The notes under the pieces: generated by a model
What the model was told of the DNA's origin: nothing
Database searches by the model: none
The model's input: only the letters and a program-made list of their open reading frames with translations
Part shown: piece by piece, positions 26,860 to 35,678 of the stretch
How positions within the stretch are numbered: position 1 is the stretch's first letter
Layout: the number at the start of each line of letters is the position of its first letter
Position numbers and translations under genes: made by a program
Source: Alicyclobacillus sendaiensis NBRC 100866
GTDB taxonomy: Bacteria > Bacillota > Bacilli > Alicyclobacillales > Alicyclobacillaceae
Reading direction: 5' to 3'
NCBI RefSeq assembly: GCF_001552675.1
Contig: NZ_BCRQ01000005.1
Location: 1-64,000, forward strand
Length of the DNA stretch: 64,000 bases

Positions 26860-28416
26860 ATGAGCTGGACGGCGAACTACGAATTCAAGCGCTTGGTCAA
26901 GCGGCTCATCCTGAACTACTTCGCGGGTTCCATCGTCGCCGTCCTCGGCGTGGGCGGCGCGCTCATCTTCACCACTCTCCACCTGACTCAACAAGACCTG
27001 CGGATCATCTGCGCCATCCTCGGCGGATCGCTCGTGTTGATGCTTACCGCAGATTCCATCGCATTTCGCCTGCAAATTCGCCCGATTCGGAAAGCGCTCC
27101 TCACCGCCCATCCGACGGAAGATGTGCTTGTCAACGGGTACAAGCGAGCGCTGCACCTGCCGGCGCTCGCCGTGATCCGCGTCATGGGGCCGCACTGGCT
27201 CACGTTCCTCATTCCCGGACTCGTGTCGTCCTCCATTCTCGTGCACCGCGGGCTTTTGCACTTGTCGATGGGCTACGTCTGGCTGGCATCGCTCGGCACG
27301 CTGATTGTCGCGTCGATGCACGCCGTGATCGAATTCTTTCTCACTTCCCGCTCCATCGAGCCGACGCTGGTCACCATCCGACGCAGGAGCGAGCACATGT
27401 ACGGCGCGTCCGTCTTGCTCCGCGGGCAGGTGGTGGTGCCGCTTGCGCTCAAATTCGCGATGAGCGCCGTCGTGTTTGGGGCCCTGCCGCTCCTGTTGTT
27501 CGGATTGGCGAACGCCGTCCGTCTGACAAACGCGGGGCTCGGCTCATCCACCTATTGGACGTGGGCCGGCGGCATTCTGGCGCTCGGTTCGCTGTGTTCC
27601 GGTCTCGGGGGATTCCTGCTGGCGAGCGACGTGCAGCGGCCCATCCGCAGGCTGGAGGCGCTGATGCGGCGCGTGGAGCGCGGCGACTTTTCACTGCGCG
27701 TGGACGACACCTACATGGACGAGTTCTCGGATCTCATCCAAGGCTTCAACCTGATGCTGAACGGCCTGGCGTATCGCGACGCGATGAACCGCCAGCTCAT
27801 CGACAGCTATTTCGCCACGCTCGCCGCGGCCCTGGACGCGCGAGATCCGTACACGGCCGGCCATTCGCAGCGCGTCGCGCGCTACGCCGAAGCCATCGGC
27901 CGCAAGGTGAACCTGTCCCCACAGACCGTGCGCGAACTGAGACAGTCCGCGCTCCTGCACGACATCGGGAAGATTGGCATCCGCGACGAGATCCTGCTGA
28001 AGGAAGGGAAGCTGACAGACGAGGAGTTCGCCATCATCAAGCAGCATCCGGTGATTGGCGAGAACATCATCAAACAGATTCAACCCGACTACGCGATGAA
28101 GCCGCTGTTGCCGGGCATCCGCTCGCACCACGAGCGATACGACGGCAAGGGCTATCCTGACGGGCTGGCCGGCGAGGAGATTCCGCTGTTTGGCCGCATC
28201 CTCGCCGTGGCCGACGCCTTCGACGCCATGACCTCCGACCGCCCGTACCGTTCCGGCATGCCCGTGGAGCGGGCCATTCAGGTGCTTCGAGAAGGGCGCG
28301 GGACCCAGTGGGATCCGCACTTCGTGGACGCATTTATCGAGGTATATCGCGAAGTCTACATTCCGGACGAAGCCAAATTCGCCGCGCGCGAAGCCGCGGC
28401 CTCCACGAGCCAGTGA
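26860..28416 (+). CDS. HD-GYP domain membrane protein (probable c-di-GMP phosphodiesterase)
   Basis: The 518-residue protein has about six hydrophobic segments in the first 250 residues. A HAMP domain (about 253-305, SDVQRPIRRLEALMRRVERG) is followed by an HD-GYP domain (about 315-505). The catalytic HD lies in LLHDIGKIG (near 367), the further metal ligands in KQHPVIGENI and SHHERYDGKGYPDG (near 422), and the DAFDAMTSDRPYR motif is present. These residues support cyclic-di-GMP hydrolysis. The membrane region has no recognisable sensor domain. The start is ATG at 26860. The 3' end overlaps the convergent amidotransferase-like gene by 61 bp. Confidence 0.9.
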   Translation: MSWTANYEFKRLVKRLILNYFAGSIVAVLGVGGALIFTTLHLTQQDLRIICAILGGSLVLMLTADSIAFRLQIRPIRKALLTAHPTEDVLVNGYKRALHLPALAVIRVMGPHWLTFLIPGLVSSSILVHRGLLHLSMGYVWLASLGTLIVASMHAVIEFFLTSRSIEPTLVTIRRRSEHMYGASVLLRGQVVVPLALKFAMSAVVFGALPLLLFGLANAVRLTNAGLGSSTYWTWAGGILALGSLCSGLGGFLLASDVQRPIRRLEALMRRVERGDFSLRVDDTYMDEFSDLIQGFNLMLNGLAYRDAMNRQLIDSYFATLAAALDARDPYTAGHSQRVARYAEAIGRKVNLSPQTVRELRQSALLHDIGKIGIRDEILLKEGKLTDEEFAIIKQHPVIGENIIKQIQPDYAMKPLLPGIRSHHERYDGKGYPDGLAGEEIPLFGRILAVADAFDAMTSDRPYRSGMPVERAIQVLREGRGTQWDPHFVDAFIEVYREVYIPDEAKFAAREAAASTSQ

Positions 28417-29141
28417 AAGAGAGCCATCGCGCCCTCGTCCTCTCGCCACAGGTTTTCCGGGTGCCACTGGACCGCCACGACGGGCCAGCGCCCGTCCGAC
28501 TCCACCGCCTCCACCAGCCCCTCGCTGTCCCACCCCACCGGCTTGAGCAGGGGCGCCAGGTCCTTCACCGCCTGGTGGTGAAAGCTGTTCACCCGAATGG
28601 CGGTCTTTCCGTAGCACTGCGCCACGCGCGATCCCGGCTTCAGCTTCACCGTGTGCGTGGACGCGTTGCGCGGCGCCTTTTGGCTGTGTTGGATTTTCCC
28701 CTTCCACTGGCGCGGCAGATCCTGATACAGTGTCCCGCCGAGCGCCACGTTCAACATCTGCATGCCGCGGCAAATGCCGAGCACCGGCTTCTGTTCCCGG
28801 CGCATCACCTGCACGAGCAGCATCTCGAGCCGGTCTCGCTCCGGCTCAAGCGCGCCCAGCCCCTGAACAGGTTCCTGGCCGTACAGATTGGGATCCACGT
28901 CGTTGCCGCCCGTCAGGACGAGCCCATCGAGCCGCATGCCAAGTTCGATGGCACTCGCCTCGTCCGCGAGATACGGCACGACCACCGGCAATCCGCCGGC
29001 CCGCTCCACGCCGCGGGCGTAGTCGTCCGTCAGCATTACGGCCTGGAGCGGCACTCCAGGCACCGCGCTCTGCCTCAACTCGTGCGATCCCGTCAGCCCA
29101 ATCAACGGCCGCGTCAAGCGCCCCACCTCCGCCCCTACCAT
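28356..29141 (-). CDS. Class-I glutamine-amidotransferase-like hydrolase (peptidase C26)
   Basis: The product has about 260 residues with the C26 triad: Cys in GICRGMQMLNVALGG, and the His-Glu in VAVQWHPENLW. The aspect LTGGNDVDPNLYGQEP is typical of gamma-glutamyl-gamma-aminobutyrate hydrolases (PuuD family). The substrate is not certain; such enzymes cleave gamma-glutamyl bonds. The ATG at 29141 overlaps the ahcY stop (TGATG). A GTG at 29126 with GGGGCGGAG ahead is an alternative. The 3' end overlaps the HD-GYP gene tail-to-tail. Confidence 0.88.
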   Translation of the reverse strand: MVGAEVGRLTRPLIGLTGSHELRQSAVPGVPLQAVMLTDDYARGVERAGGLPVVVPYLADEASAIELGMRLDGLVLTGGNDVDPNLYGQEPVQGLGALEPERDRLEMLLVQVMRREQKPVLGICRGMQMLNVALGGTLYQDLPRQWKGKIQHSQKAPRNASTHTVKLKPGSRVAQCYGKTAIRVNSFHHQAVKDLAPLLKPVGWDSEGLVEAVESDGRWPVVAVQWHPENLWREDEGAMALFHWLVEAAASRAANLASSGM

Positions 29142-30394
29142 CAGGCGTTCCAGCTCGCGAGATACTGCTTCTGCGCTTCGGTCAACGCGTCGATTTCGAC
29201 GCCCCACGTCGAAAGTCGCATGCGCGCCACCTCTTCATCCATATGCGCCGGAATCGCGTGCAACCCAGGCGGATACGGCTTCGTCATCACCTCGCGCAGG
29301 CCGAGCGCCTGGAGCGCAAACGTCATGTCCATCACCTCGACCGGATGGCCATCCCCCGCCGCGAGATTGACGAGCCTTCCTTCGGCGATCAGGTACAACC
29401 GGCGCCCGTCGGCCAATCGATACTCGTCCACATTCGGGCGGGCGGTGCGTACCTCGACGGCGAGATCGGCAAGAGCAGCCTTGTCCACCTCGACGTCGAA
29501 ATGGCCCGCGTTGCCGAGAATCGCCCCGTCCTTCATCCGCTCCATTGCGTCGCGCGAGATGACCGCCTTGTTGCCCGTCACCGTGATGAAGATGTCGCCC
29601 ACCTCGGCCGCCTGCCGAATAGGCATCACGCGAAAGCCCTCCATCACCGCCTCTACCGCGCGAACGGGATCCACCTCGCACACCACCACCTGCGCGCCGA
29701 GGCCTCGCGCGCGCATGGCCACGCCCTTGCCGCACCAGCCGTAACCCACCACCACCACGGTCTTGCCCGAAATCATCAGGTTCGTGGTGCGCATGAAGCC
29801 GTCCCACACGCTCTGCCCCGTGCCATACCGGTTGTCGAACAGGTGTTTGCACTGCGCGTCGTTGACGGCGAGCATCGGATATTTGAGCACACCCTCGCGC
29901 GCCATGGCGCGGAGCCGGAGAATGCCCGTGGTCGTCTCCTCGCATCCCCCGCGGATCTTCGCCGCCTGCTCCGGCCGCTCGCGGTGCAGGATGGTGGCGA
30001 GATCGGCCCCATCGTCAATCAGTCCCTCGGGATCCCAGTCGAGCACCGCCTCGAGGTGATGGCGGTACTCCTCCGGCGTGGCGCCGTGCCACGCGTACAC
30101 GCGCACGCCGCGGCGGGCGAGGGCCGCCGCGACGTCGTCCTGCGTGGACAGCGGATTCGACCCCGCGATGGCCACTTCGGCGCCCCCCGCCTGAAGGACG
30201 AGGGCAAGGCGGGCTGTCTTCGCCTCGAGGTGCAGGCACATGGAGATGCGCTTGCCGCGAAACGGCTTTTCCGCTTGGAATCGGCGCTCGATCTCGCCCA
30301 ACAGCGGCATGTGCGCCCGCGCCCACTCGATCTTCTCATCGCCGGATGAGTAGGCGTCCGGGTTGCGGATCATCGATGGCTTCGGTTGTGGCAT
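29141..30394 (-). CDS. ahcY: Adenosylhomocysteinase
   Basis: The enzyme hydrolyses S-adenosylhomocysteine to adenosine and homocysteine, using tightly bound NAD, to close the methyl cycle. Marks are HLEAKTARLALVLQAGGAEV, EETTTGILRLRAM, NDAQCKHLFDNRYGTGQSV and the NAD-binding VVVVGYGWCGKGVAMRARG. The C-terminus ends EAQKQYLASW without the Lys-Tyr tail of eukaryotic forms, as in other short bacterial and archaeal enzymes. The length (417) is normal. The ribosome site GGAG is about 14 bases from the ATG, which is long. The C26-type gene follows in overlap. Confidence 0.96.
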   Translation of the reverse strand: MPQPKPSMIRNPDAYSSGDEKIEWARAHMPLLGEIERRFQAEKPFRGKRISMCLHLEAKTARLALVLQAGGAEVAIAGSNPLSTQDDVAAALARRGVRVYAWHGATPEEYRHHLEAVLDWDPEGLIDDGADLATILHRERPEQAAKIRGGCEETTTGILRLRAMAREGVLKYPMLAVNDAQCKHLFDNRYGTGQSVWDGFMRTTNLMISGKTVVVVGYGWCGKGVAMRARGLGAQVVVCEVDPVRAVEAVMEGFRVMPIRQAAEVGDIFITVTGNKAVISRDAMERMKDGAILGNAGHFDVEVDKAALADLAVEVRTARPNVDEYRLADGRRLYLIAEGRLVNLAAGDGHPVEVMDMTFALQALGLREVMTKPYPPGLHAIPAHMDEEVARMRLSTWGVEIDALTEAQKQYLASWNA

Positions 30395-30430
30395 GTCGGT
30401 TTTCCACGCTCCTTCTTAGGCATGAAAAAA

Positions 30431-30449
30431 GACGGATGGCCCATCCGTC
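30431..30449 (-). terminator. Rho-independent terminator after ndoA
   Basis: The stem GACGGAT/ATCCGTC (extendable inward) is followed by TTTTTT on the minus strand, 38 bp past the ndoA stop and 37 bp before the ahcY start. Confidence 0.85.
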
Positions 30450-30486
30450 CTCCTTGGCTTCGAACCCGCATCTCCGGCGGGAATGT

Positions 30487-30837
30487 TCAGAAATCGACCA
30501 GACCGAGGCTGATCAACAGCCCCTCGTTGACGAGCTTCATCGCTTCGTCGTCCAGATGCGTGATCTTGTCGGTCAGGCGCTGCTTGTCGATGGTGCGCAG
30601 CTGTTCCAGCAGAATCACGGAATCGCGCTCCAGACCGTACTTCTCCGCCTTGATCTCCACGTGCGTCGGCAACTTGGCCTTCTGGATCTGCGCGGTGATG
30701 GCCGCCACAATCACCGTCGGGCTGAAGCGGTTGCCGATGTCGTTTTGCACCACGAGTACGGGGCGAAATCCTCCTTGCTCCGAGCCGACCACGGGCGACA
30801 GATCCGCAAAGAAGATGTCCCCACGCCTGACATTCAA
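30487..30837 (-). CDS. ndoA: MazF-family endoribonuclease toxin NdoA (EndoA)
   Basis: This 116-residue toxin of the MazF/PemK family cleaves mRNA at short sequences. It starts [20 protein letters not shown] and includes [20 protein letters not shown] and the conserved end [17 protein letters not shown]. The antitoxin gene lies 4 bp upstream. The order alr-antitoxin-toxin is the Bacillales arrangement. A strong terminator follows. Confidence 0.96.
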   Translation of the reverse strand: MNVRRGDIFFADLSPVVGSEQGGFRPVLVVQNDIGNRFSPTVIVAAITAQIQKAKLPTHVEIKAEKYGLERDSVILLEQLRTIDKQRLTDKITHLDDEAMKLVNEGLLISLGLVDF

Positions 30838-30841
30838 TCGT

Positions 30842-31144
30842 TCACACCCCGCTCACCAAGCGCTCCACGGTGTTGCCGGCCTCCTGCTCGACCAGAAACG
30901 CCTCACAGGCGATGCGCAGGTTGAGAGGCGCCATCTCCTGATACCCGCGCTGCATGGTCTCGCGCAGATCTCCGGGCTCTCTCCTCGATACATACATACG
31001 CAGCGCCTCGCGCACGATGTCACGCGCGCGTTTGTCTCCGGATTCCCGACCCGCGGCTTGATCCCAGGCGTGAAATTTCGAACTCGACAAGCGCGGCACC
31101 TCCACTGTTTGCAGCGACGTCCCAGACGGCTTCCATGCCGCCAT
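30842..31144 (-). CDS. ndoAI: Ribbon-helix-helix antitoxin (EndoAI-like)
   Basis: The antitoxin partner of NdoA has a RHH domain followed by the toxin-binding region [18 protein letters not shown] and NTVERLVSG, close to Bacillus EndoAI. The start is uncertain. ATG at 31144 keeps the RHH beta-strand (QTVEVPR) but overlaps a near-perfect promoter (-10 TATAAT at 31143-31148). TTG at 31090 has GGAGG exactly 8 bases ahead and would fit a transcript from that promoter, but it loses the strand. The 31144 version has 100 residues, the shorter one 82; EndoAI of Bacillus has 93. Confidence 0.85.
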   Translation of the reverse strand: MAAWKPSGTSLQTVEVPRLSSSKFHAWDQAAGRESGDKRARDIVREALRMYVSRREPGDLRETMQRGYQEMAPLNLRIACEAFLVEQEAGNTVERLVSGV

Positions 31145-31171
31145 TATAGCCGTCTGCTTCCTTCGGCGCAA
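31143..31171 (-). promoter_or_regulatory. Strong sigma-A promoter before the toxin-antitoxin pair
   Basis: TTGCGC (31166-31171) and TATAAT (31143-31148) are separated by 17 bp on the minus strand, between alr and ndoAI. The -10 hexamer shares two bases with the first in-frame ATG of the antitoxin gene, so the transcript would start downstream of it. Confidence 0.6.
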
Positions 31172-31199
31172 AAGGCGTCGAAACGCGACGGGCGCCCCG

Positions 31200-32402
31200 T
31201 CAATCGCACACGACGCGCGGCACGCGCCGGTGCACGCGGCACAAGATCTCGTACGGGATGGTCTGCGCCCGCTCCGCCAAACGGTCAAGCGACAACACGC
31301 GCCTCTCTTCTACATTCGACGCCATTCGATACGTTTCCTGCACGCGAGCCGCACGTTCTTCCGGGCGCAGTCGGCTCCACCAGCCGCCGCGCCAGGCGAC
31401 GGGCGGATCGTAACCGAAGAGCGCCGCGATGTCGCCCGCAACGGCCTCGAGCCCCGTCGCGTCCACCATGAGCTGATCCATGCAGACGCGACCGATGACA
31501 GGTCGCAACTCGCCGCCAATCAGGACCTCGCCCCGGTTCGACAACTGGCGCGGATAGCCGTCCGCGTACCCGCCCGTGACGGTGGCGATGGTCATGGGCC
31601 GCTGCACCGCGAAGGTCGCGCCGTACCCCACGGTTTCCCCCGGCTGTGCCTCGGCGACGCGGAGCACGCCCCCATAGAGGCTCATGACCGGCCGCAGCGA
31701 GGGCGCCGGGAGAACCGACGGATCTGGGGAGTACCCATACGCGGCAATCCCCACGCGAACCATGTCGAGGTGCCACGCAGGGTTGCGCAGAAGCGCCGCG
31801 CTGTTCCCCGCGTGGACGCGCGGCGGGCGAAGTCCGGCGTCCTCGAGCGCGCGCACAAACGCCCCGAGGCGCTCCATTTGCCCCTCCGCGTGCGCCGGAT
31901 CCTCCGCGTCGGCCGCGGCCAGGTGCGTGCCGGCGCCCACCAGTTCCAAATCCTCGCGCGCCGCGATGGAACGCGCCAGCGCCACCGCCTCGTCCGTTCG
32001 CTTGACCCCCAGCCGATTCATGCCCGTGTCGAGCGGCAGGTGGACGCGGAGCCGCTTCGGCAGTCGCGGGATATGTTCAATGGGGCTCAGGTCGGTCAGG
32101 GCGATCTCGACCTCGGCCTCCGCGGCCTTCACGCACGCGTCCGGCGTGACCGCGCCCAGGACCAGGATGTTCACCTCGCGATGGAACGCGCGGATCTCGA
32201 GCGCCTCCTCGACGGAAGCCACGGCCACGTGGTGCACCCCCTCGCGCACCAGGCGGCCCACCACCGCGCGCACGCCGTGGCCGTAGGCGTCCGCCTTGAC
32301 GGCCACCATCAGGCTCGTGCCCGGGCGCAACCTACTTTTGAGATACCGGATGTTGTGGGAGAGATGAGCGAGATCAATCACGGCAAACAGGGGTCGATAC
32401 AT
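31200..32402 (-). CDS. alr: Alanine racemase
   Basis: This 400-residue PLP enzyme makes D-alanine for peptidoglycan. The PLP-binding Lys lies in MVAVKADAYGHGVRAV near residue 37. The catalytic Tyr is in TVGYGATFAVQRPMT, and the C-terminal beta domain contains GRVCMDQLMVD. The ATG at 32402 follows GAGGTGACCCC. The last stretch (LCRVHRRVPRVV) is a typical end. In Bacillus relatives the gene is followed by the EndoA toxin pair, as here. Confidence 0.96.
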   Translation of the reverse strand: MYRPLFAVIDLAHLSHNIRYLKSRLRPGTSLMVAVKADAYGHGVRAVVGRLVREGVHHVAVASVEEALEIRAFHREVNILVLGAVTPDACVKAAEAEVEIALTDLSPIEHIPRLPKRLRVHLPLDTGMNRLGVKRTDEAVALARSIAAREDLELVGAGTHLAAADAEDPAHAEGQMERLGAFVRALEDAGLRPPRVHAGNSAALLRNPAWHLDMVRVGIAAYGYSPDPSVLPAPSLRPVMSLYGGVLRVAEAQPGETVGYGATFAVQRPMTIATVTGGYADGYPRQLSNRGEVLIGGELRPVIGRVCMDQLMVDATGLEAVAGDIAALFGYDPPVAWRGGWWSRLRPEERAARVQETYRMASNVEERRVLSLDRLAERAQTIPYEILCRVHRRVPRVVCD

Positions 32403-32436
32403 TCGGGGTCACCTCATGTGCTGAGTGTAACACAAA

Positions 32437-32477
32437 CGCGCCACCCAGAGGCCTCGGGCTTCCTCTGAGATGGCGCG
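32437..32477 (-). terminator. Hairpin terminator between the lipoprotein gene and alr
   Basis: An imperfect 15-bp stem (CGCGCCA...AGAGG with CCTCT...TGGCGCG) is followed by TTTGTGTT on the minus strand, 28 bp past the lipoprotein stop. It suggests that alr is transcribed mainly from its own promoter. Confidence 0.6.
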
Positions 32478-32504
32478 GATAGCGCGGCGGAAAGCGACGT
32501 GGGG

Positions 32505-33512
32505 TCACTTTCCGACCTCGGCAAACGTGGAGATGGCGATGTTCTCGAGCTCGGGCAGGGTGAGATCGTTGGACGTGAGATCGAACTCGATGCCGTTTTG
32601 CATCCAGGTCAGATTGGCGACATGGGTGCCAGGCGCCTCGTCGTAAATGGCGGGAACCCCGTACAGGTCTACCAACTCCGCGTTCGGCAGCCCCGCGGCG
32701 CCCGGCGTCAACGCGGACTCCGTCAGCACGTAGTGATGGCCTCCGCCCTGGTAGCGCATCATGATGCTCGACTGATCGGGCTCGGCGAGATCGGTCAGTT
32801 TCGTGCCGTACATGGCCGGTGGTTCGATGTAGTCGAAGGCGTGATCGGATGCGAGGGTGGGTTTGGCGGCCTGCCCGGCTTGCGCGATGGTCTGCGGGTC
32901 GAAGGCGTTCTTCGGGAACTCGACGCCGGTCTCGAACGACTGATACGTGATGACGACCGCGGCCTTGCCGTTTTTGTCGAGCAACGTGACCGACTGCGGC
33001 TTGAGGTCCTTGGAAAGCACGATTTGCTCCCGGCTGATCACGTCGCTCGCGGGCACCACGGGCACCTCGAACGCGTAGGCGTCCTTCTCGCGGCTCACCT
33101 TCACGGATTTGTCGGACGCAATCCGCTGCAGGAGCTGATCATACAGGTAAATCTGCCCCTGGTTCTGCGCCCAATTGCCGTTGAAGCGGAACACCTTCCC
33201 GAGCGACGGGCTGACGATGAACATGCCGTTTGGCGTGCGGACAATGACCTGGTTGATCTGCTTGTCAGCGTTGCCGAGCTCAATCTTGTACAGATCCTTC
33301 GACTCATAGGAGACGCGCACGAAGTACTTCTGGACGTTGTTGTCCATCTGCACCGTCATGATGGCCTCGCTCTTGTAGTTCTTGTTCTCGAGGGCCTGCG
33401 CCTCCGACTGGATCTTGTGACTCACGGAACTGGTGGTGCCGGAGATGCCGCAGCCAGCGACGACGCCCCCCGCGAGGGTGAGCGATAACAGGACTGCCGT
33501 TAGCTTTCGCAT
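32505..33512 (-). CDS. Lipoprotein, YdcC-like (LolA-fold, sporulation-linked family)
   Basis: This 335-residue lipoprotein has the signal peptide MRKLTAVLLSLTLAGGVVAGC with the lipidated Cys at the end of the VVAGC box. The remainder is beta-rich, like the outer-membrane-lipoprotein-carrier fold found in Bacillus YdcC: FVRVSYESKDLYKIELGN, MFIVSPSLGKVFRFNGNW, and a second part with LTWMQNGIEFDLTSNDL. YdcC lies between acpS and alr in Bacillus, as it does here with nnrD inserted. Its role is unproven; a link with spore formation is known for the relative. ATG at 33512 follows AAAGGCGAGG. Confidence 0.85.
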   Translation of the reverse strand: MRKLTAVLLSLTLAGGVVAGCGISGTTSSVSHKIQSEAQALENKNYKSEAIMTVQMDNNVQKYFVRVSYESKDLYKIELGNADKQINQVIVRTPNGMFIVSPSLGKVFRFNGNWAQNQGQIYLYDQLLQRIASDKSVKVSREKDAYAFEVPVVPASDVISREQIVLSKDLKPQSVTLLDKNGKAAVVITYQSFETGVEFPKNAFDPQTIAQAGQAAKPTLASDHAFDYIEPPAMYGTKLTDLAEPDQSSIMMRYQGGGHHYVLTESALTPGAAGLPNAELVDLYGVPAIYDEAPGTHVANLTWMQNGIEFDLTSNDLTLPELENIAISTFAEVGK

Positions 33513-33545
33513 AGCCACCTCGCCTTTCTCCGCCACGCACCATCC

Positions 33546-35048
33546 TCACTCCGAGCCGTCCACCTCCGCGCGATACGCGCGCACCGCGTCCGGAAGCCGC
33601 GCAATGACGTCCGACGCCGTGACGGCGACCTCTGTCCAATCCTCTCCCGCGCGTTCACCGGCCCGGCCGTGCAGCCACGCGCCGAGCGAGGCGGCGTCAA
33701 ACGCGTCCAGCCCCTGGGCAAGGAGGGCGCCGATGACGCCGGCCAAGACGTCCCCCGTCCCCGCCACCGCGAGCGCGCTCGATCCCGTCGGATTCACCCG
33801 CACCCGTCCGTCGGGGTGGGCGATGATGGTCCTGTGCCCCTTGAGGAGCGTGACCGCCTGACTGCGTGCCGCGATGGTCCTCGCGGCCTCGAGCCGCCGC
33901 GCCTGTACCTGGCGCGCATCCCAGCCGAGCATCCGCGCGGCCTCCTTGGGATGCGGCGTCAGCACGAACTCGCCCGCCACCGGATCGAACTGGCCCCCGT
34001 GGCCCACGGCCGCGAGCGCCTCCGCGTCGATCACGCCGCGCGCCACGCCCGCCCGGACGAGATCGTACAGCCAGGTGCGCGCCTCGCGGCCGAGCAGCCC
34101 GAGTCCCGGTCCGACGATCACGGCGTCGACGTCCTGCAGTAGCTGGGCAGGATCGCTGCCTTCTCGCACCACAATGTCGGGCGCAAACAGGGACGCTTCC
34201 GCGCGGGCGCCTGCGACGACCACCAGCCCCGCGCCTGCGCGGAGAGCCGCGAGCGAGGCCAGCCGGCTTGCGCCCGGCATCTGGCCGAAGGCGATGCCCA
34301 CCTTGCCGAAGGTGCCCTTGTGGCTCATCGCGCTGCGGAAGCCGAAGCGGCGGCCAAACGCTGCGGGCGACACGTAGGACGCCTGGACGCGCGCCGGATC
34401 GACCGGGATGCCGACGTCGGCCACGCGCACGCGCCCGGCGTGGAGGGCGCCCGGCGTGACGGCCGTGCCGAGCTTCTCCGCCGCCATGGCGATGGTCTCG
34501 TGGGCGAGAATGGCGGGCCCGGGGACCTCGCCGGTGGACGCGTCGACCCCGGAAGGAAGATCTGCGCTCACGATGTAGGCCGAGGACGCGTTCGCCTCTT
34601 CAATCATCTGCGCCACGACGCCTTCCGCCGGACGCGAGACGCCCGTGCCAAGGAGCGCGTCGATGAGCACGGCGCGATCGCGGCGAGAACGCCCGAACCC
34701 TGCGAGCGACTGGCGAATGCTTCCGGGCTCGTAGATGCGCCACGGGACGCCGAAGCGCGCCGCCGCCTCGTGCGCCGTGCGCGCGTCCCCCTTTAGGGCG
34801 GCCGGATCGCAGGACGACAGCACCTCGACCTCGATGCCCGCGTGGCGAAGCCACCGCGCCGCAACCCAGCCGTCGCCGCCGTTCATGCCCTTGCCACACA
34901 GGACCACCACTTTTTCGGGGCACAGTTCCCGGACGCGCTCCGCGATGGCGCGGCCCGCGTGATCCATGAGGACGATGGCCGGGACGCCGAAGCGATGGAT
35001 GGTGTCGTGATCGAAACACCGCATTTCATCACTCGTGACGAGATACAC
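33546..35048 (-). CDS. nnrD: Bifunctional NAD(P)HX epimerase / dehydratase
   Basis: This 500-residue repair enzyme has two domains. The N-terminal YjeF epimerase domain (1-210) carries VVLCGKGMNGGDGWVAARWL and IDALLGTGVSRP. The C-terminal ADP/ATP-dependent dehydratase domain of ribokinase type (about 225-495) carries KGTFGKVGIAFG, IVGPGLGLLG, LTPHPKEAARML and AVAGTGDVLAGVIGALLAQG. It repairs damaged hydrated NADH and NADPH. The start is GTG at 35048 with GGGGAGGG 7 bases ahead; a longer frame to 35327 overlaps acpS and lacks a ribosome site. Confidence 0.93.
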   Translation of the reverse strand: MYLVTSDEMRCFDHDTIHRFGVPAIVLMDHAGRAIAERVRELCPEKVVVLCGKGMNGGDGWVAARWLRHAGIEVEVLSSCDPAALKGDARTAHEAAARFGVPWRIYEPGSIRQSLAGFGRSRRDRAVLIDALLGTGVSRPAEGVVAQMIEEANASSAYIVSADLPSGVDASTGEVPGPAILAHETIAMAAEKLGTAVTPGALHAGRVRVADVGIPVDPARVQASYVSPAAFGRRFGFRSAMSHKGTFGKVGIAFGQMPGASRLASLAALRAGAGLVVVAGARAEASLFAPDIVVREGSDPAQLLQDVDAVIVGPGLGLLGREARTWLYDLVRAGVARGVIDAEALAAVGHGGQFDPVAGEFVLTPHPKEAARMLGWDARQVQARRLEAARTIAARSQAVTLLKGHRTIIAHPDGRVRVNPTGSSALAVAGTGDVLAGVIGALLAQGLDAFDAASLGAWLHGRAGERAGEDWTEVAVTASDVIARLPDAVRAYRAEVDGSE

Positions 35049-35131
35049 ACAAGTGCCCTCCCCGAGGATTGGTATATGCATATGAGCCGTGTCCACGAAG
35101 TATGTACAACGTTGACAAGCGCTGAGGGCGG

Positions 35132-35527
35132 TTACCGCTGCTCCACGACGGCGACGGCAAACGCCACGCCAGCGGCATGGGTGAGCGCGAGGTGAATGCG
35201 CACGCGGGCGTCCTCCGGCGGACCGAATTGCGCCCAGAGCGCGGACGCCTCTTGCCAGGTCACGTAGAGCCCCGCTTGCCCAATCGACACGGACACGTGC
35301 GGCATGGACAGGCGGGCGAGGCCGCACCCCACCGCCTTCGCCAAGGCCTCCTTGGCGGCGAACCGACCCGCGACAAACTCCGCGAGCCTGTCGGGATGGG
35401 AGATGGCCGCCGCCCGCTCCTGCTCGTCCGGGGCGAGCACGCGCCGGAGAAATGGCGCGCCGTGTCGCTCGACAGCTCGCAGGATGCGCCGCGTTTCGAC
35501 GACGTCGTTGCCGATTCCGACGATCAC
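35132..35527 (-). CDS. acpS: Holo-[acyl-carrier-protein] synthase
   Basis: This 131-residue enzyme transfers 4'-phosphopantetheine from CoA to ACP. It has GIGNDVVETRRI at the N-terminus (metal-binding Asp) and FVAGRFAAKEALAKAVG near residue 50 (Glu/Lys of the active site), and it ends in LALTHAAGVAFAVAVVE. The start is GTG at 35527. It is first in the acpS-nnrD-lipoprotein-alr series, 83 bp before nnrD. Confidence 0.95.
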   Translation of the reverse strand: MIVGIGNDVVETRRILRAVERHGAPFLRRVLAPDEQERAAAISHPDRLAEFVAGRFAAKEALAKAVGCGLARLSMPHVSVSIGQAGLYVTWQEASALWAQFGPPEDARVRIHLALTHAAGVAFAVAVVEQR

Positions 35528-35678
35528 GTCTTCACCACCCTCATGGCCCGATTGTACTACGGCGCAAGCGACGCCGCGTGGGTCGCTGGAAAAGATTCAT
35601 CTACGATGCGACATTCTGTGGACGAATCGGAACCCATTTCCGCGCGCGGACATCTGCGGTAGACTGGGAGGCGGGGGA

